Positions 8,329 to 15,917 of a stretch of 50,161 nucleotides of DNA are shown here, in pieces. The stretch lies in NCBI RefSeq assembly GCF_003048905.1, contig NZ_PIRO01000007.1, forward strand, positions 1-50,161, in the 5' to 3' direction. Source of the stretch: Campylobacter concisus (GTDB lineage Bacteria; Campylobacterota; Campylobacteria; Campylobacterales; Campylobacteraceae). The position numbers were made by a program, and so were the translations under genes. Position 1 is the stretch's first letter. Each line of letters opens with the position of its first letter. A model generated the notes under the pieces. The model had not been told where the DNA came from. It did not search any database and was given only the letters and a program-made list of their open reading frames with translations.

Positions 8329-8862
8329 TTAGCTATTAGCCTTAGCTTCTTCTCGCTCTTTTTTTTGCCTTATAGCAGCTTCTTTTTGGATATTTTTTTG
8401 TTGAGCCAAGAAGATATGCTCTTCAAGTGTAACAAGTTGAAATATTCCTTCAAAAATTTTTATATCTTTAACATATCCAAGCACTTTTACTTCCCTTTTT
8501 CTGCTCTCTTCAAATCTTGCTTGAGCGTCAAATTCCACTACATCACCAAGCTTTAGCGGTCCAAAGAAATTTATCCTAGCTCCGATACTAACGCAAAATT
8601 CTTCATTAATGGCTAAAAGAGCGGCATGATTTGCGCCCATAAAAATAAATCCACTATGAATAAGCCCCTCAGTATCGCACACCATATCATCTGTAGTAAA
8701 AAATCTAGTCTTTGCGTGATTTTTTTCAAGTAAAAATGCCGTTCCACTAAAATTTAGCTTTGTAAGTGGAGCGGTTTTGATCTCATTTCTTAATGGATTT
8801 TCATCTTCTGGTAAGATTATTTGCGATTCATCTTTTGTATCATAGATATTTTCTTCTGCCAT
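8329..8862 (-). CDS. Hotdog-fold protein (Cj0977-like)
   Basis: The 177-residue protein carries a hotdog-fold core at about 45-145: the LIHSGFIFMGANHAALLAIN helix region, then INFFGPLKLGDVVEFDAQARF, as in FapR/thioesterase-like folds. It matches in layout the Campylobacter Cj0977-type protein known from C. jejuni as a flagellar-regulon factor needed for invasion; that link is from memory of the family. The N-terminal 40 residues are acidic and the C-terminal 30 are a charged helix. It follows cmoB by 8 bases with GGAT as ribosome site, so it is co-transcribed. I saw no clear sigma-28 promoter right before it. Confidence 0.78.
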   Translation of the reverse strand: MAEENIYDTKDESQIILPEDENPLRNEIKTAPLTKLNFSGTAFLLEKNHAKTRFFTTDDMVCDTEGLIHSGFIFMGANHAALLAINEEFCVSIGARINFFGPLKLGDVVEFDAQARFEESRKREVKVLGYVKDIKIFEGIFQLVTLEEHIFLAQQKNIQKEAAIRQKKEREEAKANS

Positions 8863-8870
8863 TTTTATCC

Positions 8871-9740
8871 TTAAATTTTAACTCTAACATATGCTCTTTT
8901 TGGCGCTGGGTAGCCCTCGATAGTCTTTGTGCTGTCATCTGGGTCTAAGAAATTTCCAAGACTCTCTCCATCTATCCACTGCGTTTTTCGCTGCTCATTT
9001 AGATCAGTCGCCTTTGTTTCAAGCAGGGTAAAATCCCTAAATTTAGCTCTCTCGCACCAGTTTTGAAGTGCCGAGAGCGTCGGCACAAAATAGATATTTG
9101 GAATTTTTGAGTATCTATCTTTTGGGCTCAGCGCAAAATCACCATCCATATCTATATACATCGTATCTAAAAATAGCTCGCCTCCAGGATTCAAAGCCAT
9201 TTTTAGCTCTTTTAGCATCTTTATGGGATCGCTTCTGTGATATATCACGCCAAGGCAAAAAATGGTGTCAAATTTTACTTCAAACTCTGGCAAGCTCTCT
9301 ACCCCAAGAAGCTCGTAAGCGATATTTGAGCGGATAAATTTATTTAAAAAAGCAAACTGCAAATATGTATGCACGCTAGGATCAAAGCCAGTTATGCTTT
9401 TTGGGGCGTATTCAAGCATCTTAAACATATAATATCCATTGTTGCAACCCACATCAGCCACGCTTTTGCCAGCTAAATTTAGGTGGGAAGCTAGGATATT
9501 AAATTTAATAAAACTTTGCCACTCGCTATCTATATATATATCATCAAGCAAAAATGGCCCTTTTCGCCAAGGCTTTAGGCTAAGGGCAAGATCATAAATT
9601 TCATCTTTTCTAGCTTGATGTAAATTCTTAAATTTCACATTTACACTATCTTTTAACTCGAGTTCGCAGTCAAAATTTGCTAAATTTTCTATCCTATTAT
9701 AAATTTGCTTTTGCTGCTCATTAAATTTACTAAGATCCAC
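8871..9740 (-). CDS. cmoB: tRNA U34 carboxymethyltransferase
   Basis: CmoB transfers the carboxymethyl group of carboxy-SAM to 5-hydroxyuridine at tRNA position 34, giving cmo5U. Key motifs are LKPWRKGPF, DSEWQSFIKFN, the SAM-binding VADVGCNNGYYMFKML, GFDPS, FDTIFCLGVIYHRSDP and KRAYVRVKI at the end. The frame is open up to 9848, but that region encodes another gene in a different frame, and the family N-terminus matches from the GTG at 9740. This gives 289 residues. GTG lies one base after the stop of the small lipoprotein gene. The partner enzyme gene cmoA is at 23399-24103. Confidence 0.88.
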   Translation of the reverse strand: MDLSKFNEQQKQIYNRIENLANFDCELELKDSVNVKFKNLHQARKDEIYDLALSLKPWRKGPFLLDDIYIDSEWQSFIKFNILASHLNLAGKSVADVGCNNGYYMFKMLEYAPKSITGFDPSVHTYLQFAFLNKFIRSNIAYELLGVESLPEFEVKFDTIFCLGVIYHRSDPIKMLKELKMALNPGGELFLDTMYIDMDGDFALSPKDRYSKIPNIYFVPTLSALQNWCERAKFRDFTLLETKATDLNEQRKTQWIDGESLGNFLDPDDSTKTIEGYPAPKRAYVRVKI

Positions 9741-9741
9741 G

Positions 9742-9909
9742 CTATTTCCAGTCGACGATGTTGTGTGGACACTCTTTTTGGTAGGTGCCAGTCGCGTCAT
9801 AATACTCTTTACAGTCATTATAATATTGAGTCGAAACTCCACGCTCATTCATGTAAAGACAACCGTTGCAAAATAACGCTATAAAGCCTAAAAATATAAT
9901 CTTTTTCAT
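9742..9909 (-). CDS. Small cysteine-containing lipoprotein-like precursor
   Basis: A 55-codon frame with a lipoprotein-like start: MKK, a hydrophobic stretch IIFLGFIALF, then CNGC with C17 as possible lipidation site (the -3 residue is Cys, not the usual Leu). The mature part has SYY-type tyrosines and cysteines (QYYNDCKEYYDATG, KECPHNIVDWK). It resembles a tiny lipoprotein that I recall next to the Cj0977 locus in C. jejuni. The ATG has no ribosome site; a TAAAAT box ends 7 bases before it, so it may be leaderless. Its stop is one base before the cmoB GTG. Confidence 0.7.
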   Translation of the reverse strand: MKKIIFLGFIALFCNGCLYMNERGVSTQYYNDCKEYYDATGTYQKECPHNIVDWK

Positions 9910-9916
9910 GTGGCGG

Positions 9917-9922
9917 ATTTTA
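9917..9922 (-). promoter_or_regulatory. Candidate -10 box for the lipoprotein-cmoB operon
   Basis: The minus strand reads TATGATAAAATCC; TAAAAT ends at 9917, seven bases before the ATG at 9909, and only CCGCCAC lies between. This geometry puts the transcript start on or next to the ATG. Confidence 0.4.
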
Positions 9923-9943
9923 TCATAAATAAAATTTTTATGC

Positions 9944-9949
9944 TAGAAT
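9944..9949 (+). promoter_or_regulatory. Candidate extended -10 box for the transglutaminase operon
   Basis: TATGCTAGAAT holds a TGn extension and TAGAAT. The predicted leader to the ATG at 10001 is about 45 bases. It is divergent from the lipoprotein promoter. Confidence 0.4.
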
Positions 9950-10000
9950 AGCAGGCAGTTTTAGAGCCAAGTTTGGCTAATATTAAACAAAAGGCATCTC

Positions 10001-11080
10001 ATGCAAAGAAGAGATTTTTTTAAATTCGGCGGTCTTTTAGGTGCAGCTAGTCTGCTTCCAAATGTTAGTTTAGCTAGCGATGAGCCAGCAAGCCCAGTAA
10101 TCAGAAATTTTGATGTAAATTTTAAACACCAGCTGCTTGAAAAAGGCAAGAGCTCAAAAATTTGGTTACCACTTCCACTAAATACAACCTATCAACACCT
10201 AACACAAGACTATGTCATAAACACAACCGCTAAAAATGTTTATATTTCAGATACGCTAATACCTACAATGTATGCTGATTTTGAAGAAAATGAGCCAAGA
10301 CCTATCTTAAATGTGCAGTTTAAAATTCAAACAACAGAGCGTAACACTGACTTTAGCAAGGTAAATTACGATCCAAACGAGAAGGTAGATCCTGCTGTTT
10401 TGGAGTTTTTAAAACCAACTTCACACATCCCAACTGACGGCGTCGTAAGAGCAAAAGCGCTAGAGATTATCGGCGATACTAAAGGCGATTTAGAGCGCGC
10501 AAAAGCGATCTATACGTGGGTTGCAAACACTATGCAGCGTGATAACAGCATCCTAGGATGTGGCACAGGCGACGTTAGAGCAATACTAGAAAGTGGAAAA
10601 CTAGTTGGCAAATGCACCGACATAAACTCGGTTTTTGTTGGACTTTGCAGATCAATTGGCATTCCAGCAAGAGAAATTTTTGGTATCAGGGTTGGTCAGT
10701 CTAGATTTTCAGATCAAATGGGTAGCGCAAAAGACGGCGTAGCTAAAATTTCAGGCGGACAGCACTGTAGGGCTGAGTTTTACTTAAAAGGCTATGGTTG
10801 GATACCAGTTGATCCAGCGGATGTCACAAAGGTAAGACTGGGCGAGAAGCTAACAAATGATGACGCTAAGATCGTAGCTGTGAGAGAGTATTGTTTTGGC
10901 AACTGGGAAATGTGCTGGATAGGCTTTAACTACGGCCGTGACTTTATCTTAAAGCCAACCCCAGAGCAAACTCCACTAAACAACTTTGGCTATCCATACG
11001 CTGAGGTTGATGGCAACACACAAAACTACTATTCGCCAAAAGAATTTAGCTACGACTACGTCTCAACAGAGCTAAAATGA
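10001..11080 (+). CDS. Tat-exported transglutaminase-like cysteine peptidase-fold protein
   Basis: The 359-residue protein starts with a twin-arginine signal (QRRDFFKFGG, hydrophobic run to residue 21, cleavage near SLAS). The transglutaminase core has a plausible Cys-His-Asp triad: C205 in GKCTDINSVFVGLC, H255 in SGGQHCRAEF, and D271 in WIPVDPADV. Such bacterial proteins often act as peptidases or are of unknown function. The final codons overlap the MerT-like gene by ATGA, and the MerP-like gene follows, so it belongs to a probable metal-related operon. The tatB and tatC genes in this window would serve its export. Confidence 0.85.
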   Translation: MQRRDFFKFGGLLGAASLLPNVSLASDEPASPVIRNFDVNFKHQLLEKGKSSKIWLPLPLNTTYQHLTQDYVINTTAKNVYISDTLIPTMYADFEENEPRPILNVQFKIQTTERNTDFSKVNYDPNEKVDPAVLEFLKPTSHIPTDGVVRAKALEIIGDTKGDLERAKAIYTWVANTMQRDNSILGCGTGDVRAILESGKLVGKCTDINSVFVGLCRSIGIPAREIFGIRVGQSRFSDQMGSAKDGVAKISGGQHCRAEFYLKGYGWIPVDPADVTKVRLGEKLTNDDAKIVAVREYCFGNWEMCWIGFNYGRDFILKPTPEQTPLNNFGYPYAEVDGNTQNYYSPKEFSYDYVSTELK

Positions 11081-11400
11081 GAGCCTTTTGGCTGATACTA
11101 ACATCCATAGGTAGTGCTATTGGCGCTACCTTGTGCTGCTTGCCGGCACTTCTTTTCTTGCTTTTTGGCACATCTTTTTCATTTCTATCTTGGACACAAA
11201 ATTTATACGAGTACCGCGTCCCTTTAAGCGTCGTGGCGGTCATTTGCTTTGTGATCTCTGGCATTGCATTATTTTACAAGCCAAAAAGCTGCAACCTAAG
11301 CTATAAAAAGAAAAAATGGATACTTATATATATACTTTTTGGAGTAATTTTGCTTTTACTCCTTACATACCCAGAGCTTTTAGGAGAAATTTATGCGTAA
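11077..11400 (+). CDS. MerT-like membrane metal transporter
   Basis: The 107-residue protein has three likely membrane segments (about 5-33, 48-68, 82-100). A vicinal cysteine pair C20-C21 (ATLCCLPALL) sits in the first, as in MerT mercuric transporters (ASACCLGPL). A third cysteine lies in KSCNL between segments 2 and 3, as in MerT. It would pass a soft metal ion inward from a periplasmic carrier. The operon has a MerP-like gene but no visible merA or merR, so mercury detoxification is not established; other metals are possible. It overlaps both neighbours. Confidence 0.78.
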   Translation: MRAFWLILTSIGSAIGATLCCLPALLFLLFGTSFSFLSWTQNLYEYRVPLSVVAVICFVISGIALFYKPKSCNLSYKKKKWILIYILFGVILLLLLTYPELLGEIYA

Positions 11401-11650
11401 AATTTTAGTTTTAGCCCTTTTAGTGGCTGCAAGCTACGCTGATAAAAAGATAGAAATTTCAGTACCTAGCATGCACTGCCCGCTTTGCACGGCGATAGTA
11501 AGAAAGGCTGCTCTTAGCGTTGAGGGCGTAAAAAAGGCAGATGTATCGCTAAAAGAGCGAAAAGCTGTCGTTATAGCAGATGATAAGGTCGATGAAAAAG
11601 AGCTTTTAAAAGCAGTCGATGCGACTGGCTATAAGGGCGAGATAAAATAA
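11393..11650 (+). CDS. MerP-like periplasmic heavy-metal-associated protein
   Basis: The 85-residue precursor has a short signal peptide (about 1-16, ending SYA) and an HMA domain with the metal motif SMHCPLC (C29 and C32). Later VEGVKKADVSLKERKAVV and VDATGYKGEI match the ferredoxin-like HMA fold. It probably hands a thiophilic metal ion to the MerT-like permease, whose gene it overlaps by 8 bases. An AGGAGAAATTT site within merT's end serves its start. Confidence 0.82.
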   Translation: MRKILVLALLVAASYADKKIEISVPSMHCPLCTAIVRKAALSVEGVKKADVSLKERKAVVIADDKVDEKELLKAVDATGYKGEIK

Positions 11651-11665
11651 ATTTATGGAGGCAAT

Positions 11666-12955
11666 ATGTCAAAGAGTGAAATTTTAAAGAAATTTGAGAC
11701 ACTTACTACGATACCGCACTGCAGTTATGAGACCGATAAGATGCGTGATTTTCTAGCTAGCTATGCAAAAGATAAGGGCTGTGAAGTTGTGGTCGATAGC
11801 TTTGGCAACATTCATGCGTTTAAAGGCAAGCCAAAAATTTGCTTGCAAAGTCACTACGATATGGTCTGCATGGGCGATGCTCCAAAGATCGAGATAGTTT
11901 ACGGCGATGATGGCTACATGAGAGCTAAAAACTCATCTTTAGGTGCCGATAACGGCATCGGCGTGGCTATCATGATGCAGATGATAAGCGAATTTGACGA
12001 CATAGAGTGCCTCTTTACAAACAACGAAGAAGTCGGCATGATCGGAGCCACTGACTTTAGTGGCGATCTCAAAGCCGATAAGCTTTTAAATTTAGATAGT
12101 GAAGAGGACGATAGAGTCACTATCGGCTGCGCTGGTGGTGTAAATTTATTTGCCACTATCTCGCTTAATAGCAAAAAAACAAAAGAGAGCACGCTTTATG
12201 AAGTAAAAGTAAGTGGGCTTCCTGGCGGACACTCTGGCAACGAGATACATAAAAATATCCCAAATGCGATCAAGATTTTGGCGGCATTTGTGACTAAAAA
12301 TGGCTGTAAGCTTGTCAAATTTGAAGGTGGCGAGCGAAGCAACTCTATCCCAAGCGGCGCAACTGCACTGGTTCTAAGCGATAAAGAGCTAAAGAGCGAG
12401 TGTGAGAATTTAAGCGTGAAAAAGCTTGGTACTGGCGATGAAATTTTAGAAAATGGCGAGAAAATTTTAGCTTTAATTAACTCATTTTCACAAGGCGTAA
12501 GAGCCTATAACTGCGAGCTAGGCATACCACAAGATAGTGTCAATCTCTCACTTGCAAAGATCAAAGATGATGGCACACTTGAAGTGGAGTTTTTCGCTAG
12601 ATCTATGAGCAAAGACGGGCTAAACAGGATGGAATTTGAAATTTCAGAGCTTGCAAAAGCGGTTGGTTTTAACGTCATTTCAAAAGATAGAAACCCAGCT
12701 TGGAAGCCTATAAATGATAAATTTGCAAACGATATCTTAGAAGAGCTTAAAATTTATAAGCCAAATGCAAGGATAACAGCTGTGCATGCTGGACTTGAGT
12801 GTGGAGTGCTTTTGGAGAAAAAAGCAGGTCTTAGTGCATGTTCTATTGGACCAAACATCTACTCACCTCACTCTACAAGAGAGCACTGCGAAGTAGCCTC
12901 TGCGCTTTTTATAGAAAAAGTAGTTCGCGGTATCGTTAAAAAATATAACTCATAA
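11666..12955 (+). CDS. pepD: Aminoacyl-histidine dipeptidase (M20 family)
   Basis: PepD hydrolyses Xaa-His and other dipeptides with two zinc ions in the cytoplasm. The 429-residue protein shows the family blocks in order: LTTIPHCSYETDKM, QSHYDMVCMGD (H and D ligands), SSLGADNGIGVA, LFTNNEEVGMIGA (catalytic Glu), NLDSEE, GLPGGHSGNEI, and a C-terminal VHAGLECGVL and SPHSTRE. This is a somewhat short PepD (family about 480). It begins 15 bases after the MerP-like gene with a GGAGG ribosome site, so it may be co-transcribed. A perfect palindrome terminator follows it. Confidence 0.9.
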   Translation: MSKSEILKKFETLTTIPHCSYETDKMRDFLASYAKDKGCEVVVDSFGNIHAFKGKPKICLQSHYDMVCMGDAPKIEIVYGDDGYMRAKNSSLGADNGIGVAIMMQMISEFDDIECLFTNNEEVGMIGATDFSGDLKADKLLNLDSEEDDRVTIGCAGGVNLFATISLNSKKTKESTLYEVKVSGLPGGHSGNEIHKNIPNAIKILAAFVTKNGCKLVKFEGGERSNSIPSGATALVLSDKELKSECENLSVKKLGTGDEILENGEKILALINSFSQGVRAYNCELGIPQDSVNLSLAKIKDDGTLEVEFFARSMSKDGLNRMEFEISELAKAVGFNVISKDRNPAWKPINDKFANDILEELKIYKPNARITAVHAGLECGVLLEKKAGLSACSIGPNIYSPHSTREHCEVASALFIEKVVRGIVKKYNS

Positions 12956-12960
12956 AAAAC

Positions 12961-12992
12961 TAAAATTTGCTAGAAATTTCTAGCAAATTTTA
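12961..12992. terminator. Perfect 32-base palindrome between pepD and pyrC
   Basis: The 16-base half TAAAATTTGCTAGAAA is followed at once by its exact reverse complement. As RNA it would form a stem of 12-13 pairs with a small AU loop and U-rich flank on either strand. It lies between convergent pepD and pyrC and is best read as a bidirectional terminator. Confidence 0.75.
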
Positions 12993-13043
12993 TACCTTAA
13001 GGCAACTAAGTCAAATTTACCCGCAAACGAGAGCAAATTTATA

Positions 13044-14321
13044 TTATTTTCCAAACTCATAAACGATCTTGCCACTTTTTATAGTAGTAGTCGCTGCGCC
13101 TTTTAGCTTTTTGCCAAAGAGTGGAGAATTTACCGATTTTGATCGGTTTATCTTCTCATCATAAATATACTCGATCTCAGGGTCTATCACAGCGATGTCA
13201 GCTAGCATGCCTTCAGCAAGCCTGCCTTTATTTTTTAAATTTAGCATTTTAGCCGAATTTGTCGATGTTAGCTCCACCATGCGCTCTAAGCTTATAACAC
13301 CCTCATTTACGAGTTTTAGAGTAAGTGGCACAAGGGTTTGAAGTCCGATGATACCAAATGGCGCCTTGTCAAATTCCACTATCTTTTCGTCCGTGTGGTG
13401 TGGGGCATGATCGGTGGCGATAACGTCTATAAGACCGCTTTTTAGCGCCTCTCTTACAGCTTTTACGTCGCTTATCTCACGAAGCGGCGGTGACATTTTA
13501 AAATTTGTATCGTAGGCATTTTTCAAAATTTCATCGTCGCTAAAGCTAAAGTGGTGAGGTGTGGCTTCACACGTGATATTTATGCCCTCTTTTTTGCCCA
13601 TTTCGATGATCTTTAGCGAGTACTCTGAGCTTACGTGAGCGATGTGGATGTGCGCTTTGGTGAGCTTTGCAAGCAGCATATCACGGCTCACTGCGATCTC
13701 CTCTTTCTCTCTCGCCATACCGCGAAGTCCAAGTATGGCTGAGACCTTGCCCTCATGCATGACGCCCTGCCTGCAAAGCGAGCAGTCCTCTGAGTGGCTT
13801 ATGCAAAAGCTATTAAACATGCTTGAATACTCAAGTGCTGCTCTCATCACGCTTGAGCTAGTCACTGGTAAGCCATCGTCACTAAATGCGACTGCGCCAG
13901 CCTCTATAAGATCGCCCATTTCGACGATCTCATTGCCACCAAGCCCTTTGCTAATGGCTGCAATTGGCAAAAGATCGATCAGCCCGCAGTTTCTTGCCTT
14001 TTCTATCATCGCTCTTGTGATCGAGGCGTTGTCATTTACTGGGTTTGTGTTAGCCATGCAAAGGCAGGTTGTCACTCCTCCAGCCACCGCTGCCTGCGAG
14101 CCTGAGATGATGTCGTCTTTATACTCTTGACCAGGATCGCGAAAGTGTACGTGCATGTCGATAAGTCCTGGCATTACAAGCTTATTTGTAGCGTCGATGA
14201 CCTTATCGGCCTCAAATTTCTCACTTCCGATTTTGGCTATTTTGCCGTTTTCTATTAGGATATTTGCCTTAAATTTCTCGTCGCTATTTACGATAGTGCC
14301 GTTAATTATTGCTATTTTCAT
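13044..14321 (-). CDS. pyrC: Dihydroorotase
   Basis: PyrC closes carbamoyl-aspartate to dihydroorotate in pyrimidine synthesis. The 425-residue protein is of the class I (allantoinase-like) type: GLIDMHVHFRDPG with zinc ligands H57 and H59, a later SHSEDCSL, HIAHVSS, CEATPHH, and DVIATDHAPHH with the catalytic Asp. It follows pyrB with a 2-base gap, giving a two-step pyrBC block at the end of the long minus-strand operon. Its family length (about 425) is typical. Confidence 0.95.
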   Translation of the reverse strand: MKIAIINGTIVNSDEKFKANILIENGKIAKIGSEKFEADKVIDATNKLVMPGLIDMHVHFRDPGQEYKDDIISGSQAAVAGGVTTCLCMANTNPVNDNASITRAMIEKARNCGLIDLLPIAAISKGLGGNEIVEMGDLIEAGAVAFSDDGLPVTSSSVMRAALEYSSMFNSFCISHSEDCSLCRQGVMHEGKVSAILGLRGMAREKEEIAVSRDMLLAKLTKAHIHIAHVSSEYSLKIIEMGKKEGINITCEATPHHFSFSDDEILKNAYDTNFKMSPPLREISDVKAVREALKSGLIDVIATDHAPHHTDEKIVEFDKAPFGIIGLQTLVPLTLKLVNEGVISLERMVELTSTNSAKMLNLKNKGRLAEGMLADIAVIDPEIEYIYDEKINRSKSVNSPLFGKKLKGAATTTIKSGKIVYEFGK

Positions 14322-14323
14322 CG

Positions 14324-15253
14324 TTAGCCCCTATTTCTTGCAAGCGTATTTAGTATCGCCATTCTTATAGCAACGCCGTTTTCAACTTGATTTAGTATGA
14401 CTGAGTGTGTACCATCAGCCACGTCTGAGTTTAATTCCACGCCCCTATTTATCGGTCCTGGATGCAGTACGATTGCATCAGGTTTGGCTAGCTTTATCCT
14501 ATTTTTATTTAGTCCAAAGAATTTCGAGTACTCCCTCGAGCTTGGAAATGCTACGTCCGCACCGCCACGCTCTAGCTGGATGCGAAGCATGATGATGACA
14601 TCACTGCCCTCGCAAGCCTCCTCCATATTTTTGCAAATTTGAGATTCAAAAACCTCAGCATCTTTTGGCATCATCATCCTTGGCGCAAATAGCTTTAAAT
14701 TTATGCCAAATTTCTTCATCGCCCAGATGTCAGACCTTGCCACACGGCTTCTAGCGATGTCGCCGATGATAGCCACGTTTAGATTTTTATCTAAAATTTT
14801 GCCATGCTCTCTTAGTGTGAAAAGATCAAGCAGAGCTTGGCTTGGGTGCTCATTTGTGCCGTCTCCTGCGTTTACGACGCTAGCCTCTGTTCTATCAGCT
14901 GCAAATTTTGCCGCTCCAGAGCTTGGATGACGAAGCACGATGATGTCAGTTCTCATAGCAGCCATGTTATTCATCGTATCATTTAGGCTCTCGCCCTTTG
15001 TCACGCTTGAGCTTGATGAGCTGAAATTTATCGTATCAGCTCCAAGTCTCTTTGCTGCGATCTCAAAGGATGTTCTAGTTCTTGTCGAGTTTTCATAAAA
15101 TGCGTTGATCGTGGTCTTTCCACGAAGGTAGTCATTTTTTTTCACTTGGCTTAAATTTAGCTCCTTAAACTCTTTTGCCGCCTCTAGAAAATATAAAATT
15201 TCTTCCTTGCTAAGCTCTCTAGTTCCTATCAAATCTTTATGTTTGTAGCCCAT
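14324..15253 (-). CDS. pyrB: Aspartate carbamoyltransferase catalytic chain
   Basis: PyrB joins carbamoyl phosphate to aspartate, the committed step of pyrimidine synthesis. The 309-residue protein has the carbamoyl-phosphate motif STRTRTSFE at 56-64, a GDGTNEHPSQALLDL block, IGDIARSRVARS, and VLHPGPINRGVEL. No pyrI regulatory chain is adjacent. It lies 16 bases after the Sel1-like gene and runs straight into pyrC. Confidence 0.96.
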   Translation of the reverse strand: MGYKHKDLIGTRELSKEEILYFLEAAKEFKELNLSQVKKNDYLRGKTTINAFYENSTRTRTSFEIAAKRLGADTINFSSSSSSVTKGESLNDTMNNMAAMRTDIIVLRHPSSGAAKFAADRTEASVVNAGDGTNEHPSQALLDLFTLREHGKILDKNLNVAIIGDIARSRVARSDIWAMKKFGINLKLFAPRMMMPKDAEVFESQICKNMEEACEGSDVIIMLRIQLERGGADVAFPSSREYSKFFGLNKNRIKLAKPDAIVLHPGPINRGVELNSDVADGTHSVILNQVENGVAIRMAILNTLARNRG

Positions 15254-15269
15254 TTTAAGCCTCTTAAAT

Positions 15270-15680
15270 TTATTTTGCTACGAAGTCACAAGCTGGTTGG
15301 TAGCCGTTATCACAAGCTTTCTTAAATAAAGCCTTTGCTTTTTCTTCGTTCTTTGCTTCGTTTGCGTCTTTATCTTTTACAAGGCCATAAGCGATCATTT
15401 CGCCTAGTTTTTCGCACGCCATGCCCTCATTTTCATCACACATTTTTGTAAAAATTTTTTCAGCCTGAACTCTATCTTTTGCCACGCCATCGCCGTTAAA
15501 TAGCATGATCGCATTCATCGTGCAAGCTTTTTTCTCTCCCTCTCCGCAAGCCTTATTAAAATAAAGATAAGCTTCATTAAAATTTTTCTTTGCATAAAGC
15601 TCGTTTGCTTTGTCTAAATTGTCATTTGCCATAGCATTTAACGCAAAAACTGCTGCCACTAAAACTAAAATTTTCTTCAT
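15270..15680 (-). CDS. Secreted Sel1-like cysteine-rich repeat protein
   Basis: The 136-residue precursor has a signal peptide (1-18, ending NAMA) and three Sel1-like helical repeats in which cysteines recur in CGEGEKKAC, CDENEGMAC and CDNGYQPAC, a spacing typical of Helicobacter cysteine-rich (Hcp-like) proteins with disulfide-linked helices. The binding partner or ligand is unknown. It is probably periplasmic. It lies between a 75-residue acidic protein gene and pyrB in the long minus-strand operon. Confidence 0.8.
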   Translation of the reverse strand: MKKILVLVAAVFALNAMANDNLDKANELYAKKNFNEAYLYFNKACGEGEKKACTMNAIMLFNGDGVAKDRVQAEKIFTKMCDENEGMACEKLGEMIAYGLVKDKDANEAKNEEKAKALFKKACDNGYQPACDFVAK

Positions 15681-15689
15681 TTTCTTTCC

Positions 15690-15917
15690 TTATTTAAATA
15701 ATTTTGAATGATGTTTTTTCATATATTCAACTATCTCTATGACCTCGTCGCTACCGCTAGCGTCTGAATTTTCTAACGCATCATCGATGCACTCAACATA
15801 AAGATTTGCCGCCTCTTCAAGTTTGTCTTTTTTTACTCCAGCATAGTAGAACATCGCCTCAAGCACCATACTAAGCTCATAGCTAAGTTCTTCTACGCTT
15901 ACCTCTTCTTCTTTCAT
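15690..15917 (-). CDS. Small acidic protein of unknown function
   Basis: The 75-residue protein is very acidic and helical, with no signal peptide or membrane segment (VEELSYELSMVLEAMFYYAG, LEEAANLYVECIDDALEN). The ATG overlaps the DHH gene end by 4 bases, and AGGAGG stands right before it, so it is very likely translated. No family was recognised. Its place after the DHH gene suggests a cytoplasmic partner, but this is only context. Confidence 0.72.
   Translation of the reverse strand: MKEEEVSVEELSYELSMVLEAMFYYAGVKKDKLEEAANLYVECIDDALENSDASGSDEVIEIVEYMKKHHSKLFK

Noticed and set aside
8287-8556. Plus-strand reading frame over the hotdog gene
   Set aside because: It is antisense to a well-supported gene, has no family features, and its hydrophobicity reflects the complementary AT-rich strand.
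9741-9848. A longer CmoB starting upstream of 9740
   Set aside because: The extra residues do not fit the family and the region encodes a small lipoprotein in another frame.
10001-11650. A mercury resistance operon
   Set aside because: No merA or merR is present; only MerT- and MerP-like carriers were seen, which also occur in other metal contexts.
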